NCBI GenBank assembly: GCA_030533445.1 | Contig: CM060072.1 | Location: forward strand, 28,381,766 to 28,445,765 | Source: Cyprinodon diabolis | Lineage: Eukaryota > Chordata > Actinopteri > Cyprinodontiformes > Cyprinodontidae | Reading direction: 5' to 3' | Length of the DNA: 64,000 nucleotides | Shown here: piece after piece, positions 28,872-64,000 of the stretch | Position numbering within the stretch: position 1 is the stretch's first letter | Layout: every line of letters begins with the position of its first letter | Notes under the pieces: model-generated | What the model was told of the DNA's origin: nothing | Database searches by the model: none | Seen by the model: only the letters and a program-made list of their open reading frames with translations | Made by a program: the position numbers and the translations under genes

Positions 28872-55616
<26,745 letters not shown>

Positions 55617-56971
55617 TACTATTTGAGGACAGGCGACATTCAGCCAAAACTGGTGTTTTAGCCCTCTCGTTAGCCACCGGCTAGCTAACAGTAGCTAAAA
55701 CAGGCTATTGAATGGCCTCCTCCTTTCCCAAGTTGTTATAAATTACCTGCAGCATTGTGTTAGCGCCCTCTAGTGAGGTAGTTTAATACTGCACCTTTTC
55801 TGTTTCCACTTCTGAAGCAAATTGATTTAACACATTTAAAAAAAACACACAGATATAAAGCTCTAACCTATAAATGAACAGGTTTAAAACTTAAGGCAAA
55901 AGTAAATATCTGGGACTGATTTAAAATAAATGAAATTGGATTTTGACCCAAATTGTATTGGATTTATGTTTGAATTAAACTCAGGGAAGTAGAACGAAAT
56001 AAACCTGTTATCAGATACAACTATGTTTTTAAATTTTATTTCAGTGACCATGCAGATTCAATAAAGTTCAACTCATTCTGTATTGCGTAGCCCTAACATT
56101 TCCCAACGGTTTTTCTTTTTCAAATCACATCCTTCAATCTATTTGAGCGGGATTCAATATGTAGAACACAATGAATGATTAAGAAGCAAGGCAACACATA
56201 ATTTACACAAATTCTCAGAAACCATAAGTCTATAGCTGCTGGATGAAGCAGCCTCCTGCTGCAAATACAAACAAAACAAAATATAGAAGAACAAATTAAC
56301 CAATATTTTAAGGACATCTAAACAGAATTATTATGATAAACTATTATATGAGAAAAAAAGAACAATTTAAAACAAATGGAACATATTAAGTAATGTTATC
56401 AGGAAACAAGTCAAATAAATTAATTATCCACAATACTTTATGAGCATACATATAATTATTGATGATGTGAATGGTTGAAAAATCTAAGTTATATTGTAAA
56501 CTGTCCCAAATCTGCCAGAAAAAAATCCTGATCCTGTGACATCAGAGTCGACATGAGGCACTTATAACAAAAAGAAAAATGTAAACTTATAGTTTCTCAC
56601 AGCAGTGGAAGAGGCAGAGATCATAGCTGTCTTTAATAAAAGTAAAAAAAGAAAAGAAAAGTACACTGGCTGTGATGACATTGAAATGAAACCAGCCAGA
56701 AGAGTTATGGATGCATTGTTAAACCACTGACTGATATCTTTAACATGTCTTTCCAAACATGTTAGTTTGCAAACAAAATGAAAACTGCAAGAATTGTACG
56801 GTTATAAAATGTTTAATGCATTGTCTGCATTGTGTGACCGATGCCAACAAGCCACAGCAAATTACTCACATATGTTTGTTAGCTTCTCTCCTCTGGCTAG
56901 TATGTGAAATATTTAGCACTTTATCCAAGGTAATTGGAAGGGATGTGGCTTCCAAAGCCTTTACCTCTTAA

Positions 56972-57700
56972 ATGAATAGTACACCCAAAACATGATTAGC
57001 CTTGATTTTCTACTCACCCCCATGCTGAACAACACTCTGGAGTACTTTTTTGATATCTCAAATGCATCTGGAGATCTGGGAGGCTTCTTGCTGTCTGCTG
57101 ACATTCAAATAATGGAGGTCCATGGCGCCCGAGGCAGAAAGGTCCATAAAAGTCCACAAAAAACGTGTCAATATTCCTCCATACTGCTCGTCCAATGTAT
57201 TCCAAGTGTCCTGAGTGGGTAGGGTCCATTATTTACTCGAAACGAAGTCATTTAGAATGTTTTTAGAGCATAAACAGTAGTGTATAGGATTTCCTAAAAG
57301 CGCGCTCACGAGTCTACGGAAAACGCGGCAGACCAAACCAGATGAAAGTGCGCATTCAGCGTCTGCTCTGCCGATAATGCAAGCGTAGAAGAAATGTGCT
57401 GTTTACCTGTGCAAAGAAAGAAACAACGAACGAAAAATGTCTGAGGACTTCAGTGTTGAGGAACAGCATGAGTTCATTGCCGAGCTGAATGCGCACTTTC
57501 GTCTGGTTTGGTCTGCCCGTCGGGCCCTGTACAGGGCCCAGCTGGCACCTGCTCATGTTTATCTATCTATAGAAAGGGCCAAAACACAGTCATATGGTGT
57601 TTCATTCACACGCCTTTCAAATGGGGCTTTAAAATTTCTTAAAATTTTTTTAAATCATTTTTCGCAAGTACTTTTTGTTTTCTATCTGTGTAAACAAATA
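56972..57700. repeat. Dispersed repeat with internal long inverted repeat
   Basis: Left part (GTACACCCAAAACATGATTA... CTACTCACCCCCATG) resembles the abundant fish family that begins GTTCACCCAAAAATGA. Inside, 57329-57360 and 57484-57515 are 32-bp arms that pair with a single mismatch. The plus frame 57437-57706 has no recognised homology. Limits are approximate. Confidence 0.5.
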
Positions 57701-60700
57701 AAATGAGATTTAAAATTCAAAATGTGTGACTCTACTGTAGTAATGCAACGGCAGGTATTCATTTTTAGCCACGCCCCCTATAGTGGCCAGCATCTTTGGT
57801 AACTAGAGGCTCAGACCTTTCCAACAAGGGGTCGGAGGTAATTGTGTGACATTTTCTGGTGATGTAACCGGCATGCGTTACATAAGCTTGCTCTGTTATT
57901 CTTATTTTCTATTCAGTTTGGTGTATTGCCTTTCCCTCTTCCTTTAAAGGGGATTTAACGGCACTCACAACTCTTCTAGTCAGGAGGTTGATATGGCTAA
58001 AATGCAAATACTCAGTCCACCTGCCTACTAGGTTAAGGAAATGCTTTGCATGATTTTTTCCAATTCAAAAAAAGTAGACTGACTCTGGTCAGAAAGGATG
58101 GCTTATTTCAGAAACCTGGAATCCTTTTCTCTCCTAATAGCACAAGACGTCGTATCAATGCTGAACCAGTGTTTTTTTTTTTTTTTTTTTGCATGTATGT
58201 GTACGTATATTACAACTAATTTATCTATTCATTTTTCATTGATTTATGGTTTACCTACCAACTCAGATATCTGAGATCCTTTATTGATTGAGTATTAGAA
58301 CTGTTTATATCTATTTATTTTGATCTATTCATACTTATTTGTTTTTAATTCAGTCTGAATTGTATACATCTATCTACTGGGGCTCAGTGGCGCTGGGGTT
58401 TAGTGTACCTGTTCTGAAGCTATATTGTATTTGGATCTGTAATTCAGGTTCAAACTTCAAAAAAAATACTTTTTTGATTCCAAAGTTTCCCTTTGGAATC
58501 AAAACAGTATTTTTTTGAAGTCAAATAATCAGAATACCGTACTACTGTTTTTGTAGTATTTTTTTGTAGTATGTAAAACTGAAACAGACAATAAAAAAAG
58601 GATTGTACCATTAAACAAACAAACAAAAAAAATGAAATGGACACCAGTTTACAAACTATAGACTTTTTCTTTACTTTAACAGTTTTCCAGGATTTTGGGA
58701 CAAAAAACCTCTTTATTAGCAGAATGGAACACTTCATTGCCAAACACCAAACCTTTTGAAAGGGAGTATGGATCCACAGGTTTGATAGTTATGAAATTAA
58801 TGGAGGTTTCAGTTGGTCTGTTTGTTGATCTAAAAAAATAAATAAATAAAACAACAGAACTAAAATATGGAGGTGGTGTTTCTGGAGTAGATGAAGAGCT
58901 ACTTAAATAGAAAGCAACACCATGTGAAACTAGTTGATTATCAATTATCATGCTAGAATATTACTTGTGGTGTCCCTCAGGGGTCAGTATTGGGACAGGT
59001 ACAGTTACTGTCTCCAGAGGTGAGTAGAGTATCCAAAAATGGTACTGAAGGAAGAGAAGCACCACTACATCATATTTTATTCAAGTAAAGTAAAAAAAAA
59101 AGCTATTTGATAAAAAGTACTGAGTAACTGATCTACTTATCACCCATGATCATAACAAACATTTTAATATTTTTTTAATTTATAAAACCTACAGTATAAT
59201 GCCATGTTCAGACTGCACGCTACTGAAGCAGCACAAGCAGCAGGTTTACAGGCAAAGTCAATGGTTGTCCCACATCAAATGGTCCTGCAGCACCTCTACA
59301 GCAGCAGGAACAGCAGGAGCAGCGCCTCATAAGCTTCTGAGCATCTGAGGCGCGTGACGCGCTTCGCAAGCAGCAGATGGTGGAATTGAAAAAATTTAAC
59401 TTTTGCTGCTCGAAGCGCCACATCAACCATTCAGAGAAGCTGATCTGGGAGCTGGCAGGGAGCCAGACACAGCACTGCTGATGCAGATTGCTATGATCAC
59501 TCCTCTGAAACGGTTTATTAACGCCTAAATTAACTTAAAATGAAACCTGCCTGCAAATTATGTTAATTTTTATTATCCTAGTCCCTGCAGTTTGTACCAC
59601 ATACCTGAAAAATGCTAACATCTACTTCCAACTGCCACTAACAGTAGGGGAAAACCCCCAAGAGGCAACCAGGCCTGAGGCAGCTGCTGCTGAGGATTAC
59701 CAGTGACAGCGCAACACCGGTATGTCGGGGTCTGAGCGGCTCCGACAGTAAACTAATATTTAAAGGAAGGATGGTAATCTGGATTAACTGACTGCACAGA
59801 CGGTGTTTTCAGGTGGACTTTCCCTTTAAATATATTAAAACTTATTTTTACCCACTGATCACAGCAAATATAGCAAAGCTGCTCTCTGCCATTGAACACA
59901 GGAGCAGCAGAAACATCTGACGCATCTGGACACTTTACTGGACATTTGACCATAATGTGGACAAACATCAGAAATTAAGCAGCAGAAGTTTTTGTTGCTG
60001 CTGAAAACGCTTTCCGTCTGAATGTAACATTACCATATTTTTTTTTACAAATTACACAGCAGACTCAGCATCTGACTTTCTGCAGTTCTCCGCTTCCAGA
60101 GTCTTGTTGCTTTTGTAAATAAGACATTAAAATTAACCGGTTCTCCATATGAATCTGCATGTGGGTCAAAAAACTACAAACCAACAGGACAATGACCGTC
60201 TCTACATAAATGACATACGCAAAAATTCAAATGTATTTTGTTATTAGCAGATTTAAAAAGTATTTCCTGTACAGGTAGGATCTTAGAGCAGCTCTTGGAT
60301 AATTTCACCTCAGAGATGAAGAAGCTAAAAAACTGGTCTGACAAAACAGCCTTAAATCTGAAAAAAGTTAATGTAATTGGGAGATTATAAAGGAGACATA
60401 GGCAGGAAATGAAATAAGACGGGGTACAGGTGGAATGAGTAAATGAAACAAATTTCTCACATCAAACATTCTCCAAAAAGTCATCTAGAAGCATTGCAAT
60501 TCTATGGAAAGCAAGACATTTTCTGAACAATAAAGCTTCATTTATTCTGTACTGTTCACTGATATCACATACCTGGTTTTATCAGTGAACAGGTAATGTG
60601 CTGAAGTTTATGAAATCGGCATGAAAGCTGCAGAAAGCCATCATGATCATTTATAAGTTTGGATATTCATCATTCATCAATTCTCACCGCTTAGATTCTG

Positions 60701-61507
60701 CGATCTGGAAGAGTTTCAAACCTCACAACTGATGCGTTAAGCTGGAAATAATCAGCTACCAAGACTGTTTATTGAACGTAAGGGAGGGTAAAATTACAGA
60801 GATAATCTAAAAATGCTCAAACAAACATGAGACAAATGTGCTTCTAATAAATGGTGTGAATGTTTGAATCAAACTCTGTGTTGAATGACACCATGAGATT
60901 GTTTAGGACTAAGATGGAAGAAGGAACATCGATGGCGACTCAGTCACCGCAGATCCGTTATTACACCTCTTTGAAATGGTCATGTTGGTTATGAGTAATA
61001 ATTGTTTGAATTTAGATGTGTGTAGGCAGGTGTTAATTTGCATATTTCTTTGCTCACTCAATGGACATGGAGTAGTATTGACTTGTGAGTTAAAAAGGAA
61101 TCAGGAATTTTGTTGGTTTCATAGATTATAGGAGGGTGAAGGGTTATTATTAAATAATTTTTATTTATTCTTACCCCATTTCAGACATAATACCTGCATT
61201 TATAATAATTGATAATTGAACCTTGTTGATCTCACAATGGAGAAATTCACCTCTGCATTTAACCGATCCCCTTTTTTACATATAACAATTATAGTTGTCA
61301 TTAATAAATTATTAATGACAGCTTCAATTCTATATATGTAAAAAGGTTATTAATAATAATAATAATATTTGCATTTTAAATTTGATTTTTTTCTCTTTTT
61401 TTCGTTTTTTTACTGTTTTTTACTTTGTAAAACAGCTCTGTCCACCTAATTTGTAATTGTTGTCATGAATTAAGATCTTAAAATACTTATCACTATCTAG
61501 AACCACG

Positions 61508-61786
61508 TATATATATATATATATATATATTGTGTCCATTTGTGGTGGTAGACAAAAAGCAGAGTAAAGCCATTGTGGTTAACATAGCAATACCAAGTGA
61601 CTGCAAAATCAGGAAAAAAGAACATGAGAAACTAGACAAATACCAGGGCCTCAGATGAGAGCTGGAGAAAACCTGGACAGTCAAGGCATCAGTGGTGCCC
61701 AAGGTCAAACTTCAAAAGTGGTTACAGCAGATTCCTGAAACACATCAGACATCTCTGTCCAGAAGAGTGCAGTTCTCATCCATATA

Positions 61787-61833
<47 letters not shown>

Positions 61834-61835
61834 GG
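61508..61835. repeat. TA microsatellites
   Basis: (TA)n runs at about 61508-61530 and 61782-61835, the latter broken once by a C. Confidence 0.85.
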
Positions 61836-61979
61836 AAAAATCCTAATAATAAATTAGCAGCTGGTTGATTCCTAGAAAGTTTCTGTTAGATCACGTGGTT
61901 CTAGATAGATCAGGTTAACATATATGATGTTTGGTCACTGCTGAAGTCTACTCATGGACCTTTATTTAGTAGGTGTTCC

Positions 61980-62241
61980 AGTGGGCGGGGCTCCCCCAGT
62001 GTGCGGTGCTCTCCGGTGGGCGGGGCTCCGGCATCGGCTCTCAGGATGAGTGGACGGTCCGCGGCGCTGTGCAGCTCAGGAAGCGGTGACAGCTCAGGTG
62101 TGAGGATTCTCCCTCACACACAGGTGGAATATCTCCGGCGCCGGTTTTATTTTTTGTGGGGTGGCTTGGAGGATTGGAGGAAGACTTTACCAGGTGTCGC
62201 GCGCTGAGGGTATAGTCTCCTCCGCCTCGCGGATAAAACAG
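61980..62241 (+). promoter_or_regulatory. GC-box promoter and probable first exon of a rightward gene
   Basis: Two GGGCGGGGC boxes (61983-61991 and 62018-62026) and high CpG content stand out from AT-rich flanks. A good donor (AAAACAG followed by GTAGGT) is at 62235-62247, and another candidate (AGCTCAG/GTGTGA) near 62096. The ATG at 62046 opens a frame MSGRSAALCSSG that is not recognised. The gene body would be to the right, beyond what I can identify. Confidence 0.45.
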
Positions 62242-62639
62242 GTAGGTTTCTTCTATCCATGTCTCAGATCACTTTACCTGCTGCTTACCTGCTCTACTCG
62301 GTGCAGATCTAGCCGGAGTTCAGCTGACGGCTGGAAAAGCACAAAATGAAGCAAGGAACCTGAGATATTTTCTTCTTGAGGAAATGATTCTCTCAGACAG
62401 GAAAATTAATTTAACAGATTAAACTCTGTTAAATCATTAAGGTCTCTCACTTCATACTATTTTGGTTATTACCATTTTTTTAGCCATGTCTAAAAGCCAT
62501 GAACGGTTATTAGCTTGTCCTAATGTCAGTGTTGGTCATTTGTGTTATGAAACAGCCTGTTTTCTCCATTATTCGTAGACTTTGAGGCTGACCTGGTTCC
62601 TGAAGACTATGGCAGGTCGTTTTTACATTTATTAGCTTG

Positions 62640-64000
62640 ACTGAATAAGCAATTCAAAAGTCTCTAGATGCATTTCCTCCTAGTCAAAATGAAAATTTCA
62701 GATATGTAAAATAAACATTCTTTCTAAAAATTAATTCTAACGAGCATTAACTCTAATTTCTCCATAATCAAGTTACTAATGACAATACCAGATATCAAAA
62801 TTGAATATTTTATTTTAATTTTATTTTATATATATCAGAAATCCAATTCTTGACATCAAAAATATGTTTCTACTAGTAGAGATGTAATTACAGACTAATT
62901 GAATTAGAATTCCAGATATCTAAATTTTGATAATGTCTATCTAAAAGTAGATTGTAGATAAATCATTCTTACTTATTTTAAGAGGTAGTTCTAACATATA
63001 TTTTTTGGACGGGATATATATTTCAGATATATTTCTTCGTATTTAAAATAAACATTTCAGATAACTGAAATGTAATATTTACTTTAAAAAAAAAGATTTC
63101 ACTTTTCCCCATTCATGTCTATTGGGCCGTTACTTTCAGATATCTGAAATTGGATTAGTCCTATCTAAAATAAATATTCTAGATGTCTAAAAATGAACTG
63201 AAGACCTCTGTAATCCAATGTTACTTATCCTAGTTTTTATTTCAGATATCTAAAGTATCATTTCTGACATCTAGAATATATCTTTACTAGTAAAAATGTT
63301 ATTAAAGATCTGTACATCTGCAGGTTTATTTAGTTGAGGATACCCTTATTTCTATCTAAATTAGAAATGACTGCTTTTACATAACTGAGTAGTGATGCAA
63401 GCTTTTCATATGTATGAGTCTGGCGTTTTGAGCACCTCACACAGGAAGTCGTTATTCCCACTTCCTAAAACCTCCGGAATATTTTCCCCTCTGGACTTAT
63501 TAAAATGGAGGCAGACATAGACAGAACTTCTGCTTTTGACAGACTTTTCAGGACAGTTTCTCTCTGTTGCCACTAATCCCCTGGCTGAGGACAAGTTTCA
63601 TTTCATTTTCTTTCATTTCTGTAAATTAGCTCCAAACCGGCACCATTACGGCTTTCAAATCCACAGAGATGTAACTAAATTTACACAAGTGAATGTCTTG
63701 AATTTAGGTTCCCAAACCTTAAAAATATGTCATAGATTCTTGATATCTAAAATAAAATAATTATGACAAATAACAATGGGATTACGGAGATCTGAAATTC
63801 CTATTTTAGGAATCCAGAATGTTTATTTTAAACAGAAGTGACCTGGATGACTGAGAACCTTTACCAGCTTAAACAGAAGTTTGGATAATTTATTGTCAGA
63901 TATCTGAAAGTGACAGAAAAATACACATGAATGGGGGAAAGTGATATAATTTGTGACTAGTAAGAATTACATTTCAGATGTAATTTTGACTTTGAAGAAA
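62640..64000. repeat. Degenerate repeat rich in the palindrome TTTCAGATATCTGAAA
   Basis: At least nine variants of CAGATATCTRAAA occur (for example near 62695, 62787, 62913, 63058, 63138, 63242, 63898). The block around CCCCATTCATG at 63099-63150 recurs inverted at 63894-63944. A remnant of the fold-back family (GACCTGGATGACTGAGAA) is at 63841. No coding content recognised. Confidence 0.5.

Larger units (their letters stand above)
55761..61979. other. Spacer upstream of brwd3
   Basis: No gene recognised. It holds the repeat at 56972-57700, a poly-T run at 58172-58190, a degenerate AGAGGTG element end at about 59019-59120, GCAGCA-rich sequence at 59220-59340, a truncated non-LTR fragment at 61230-61272 and TA microsatellites near 61508-61530 and 61782-61835. 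Confidence 0.55.

Noticed and set aside
59019..60050. Possible nonautonomous transposon with CAGACTGCACGCT / TCCGTCTGAATG ends
   Set aside because: The ends match poorly and the limits cannot be fixed from one copy.
62046..62207. Small frame starting MSGRSAALCSS as a protein-coding first exon
   Set aside because: No homology recognised and it ends before the main donor; it may be an upstream open frame in a UTR.

Overview
The window is vertebrate nuclear DNA, almost certainly from a teleost fish and probably a percomorph. The genes are intron-rich with GT-AG junctions. They encode proteins close to human RRAGA/B, CHMP1B, TENT5D and BRWD3, and the introns and spacers carry fish-type hAT, Tc1 and L2 repeats. 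No species can be named from sequence alone.

Layout from left to right. (1) 84-4694, minus strand: a Rag GTPase of the RagA/RagB class (rraga), with its C-terminus cut off by the window edge and a promoter and noncoding exon up to about 5090. (2) 7476-13199, minus: chmp1b, an ESCRT-III subunit, complete in eight coding exons (199 codons plus stop). (3) 20277-22526, plus: tent5d, a TENT5/FAM46 nucleotidyltransferase with one long coding exon and an unusual insert of about 365 residues. Its noncoding first exon probably lies at about 13.6-13.94 kb, head-to-head with chmp1b across a shared CpG-rich promoter. (4) 28872-55616, minus: brwd3, complete. I could join 40 coding exons with consistent phase into 5292 nt (1763 codons plus stop) coding for an N-terminal helical region, WD40 propeller, linker, two bromodomains and an acidic tail. 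tent5d and brwd3 are convergent. (5) 61.98-62.24 kb: a GC-box promoter and a probable first exon of another rightward gene whose body is outside the window.

RRAGB, a CHMP1B pseudogene, TENT5D and BRWD3 are all on the human X, and the last three are together at Xq21.1, so this is an old vertebrate gene block. Two genes are lysosome/endosome-linked: rraga recruits mTORC1 to lysosomes and chmp1b works in endosomal ESCRT-III. Both have E-box/CLEAR-like sites at their promoters. tent5d may act on mRNA poly(A) tails, and brwd3 is a chromatin reader and CUL4 substrate receptor. I see no reason to think the four act in one pathway.

The rest is repeat-rich. The best example is a 3-kb Tc1/mariner element in a brwd3 intron with an intact DD34E transposase frame. 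It is interrupted by a 961-bp hAT derivative (8-bp target duplication) and separately by a 403-bp GC-rich element flanked by TTA. Several other internally deleted hATs with recognisable target duplications sit in introns of brwd3 and tent5d, and two of them still encode a BED zinc finger. No tRNA, rRNA or CRISPR feature was seen.
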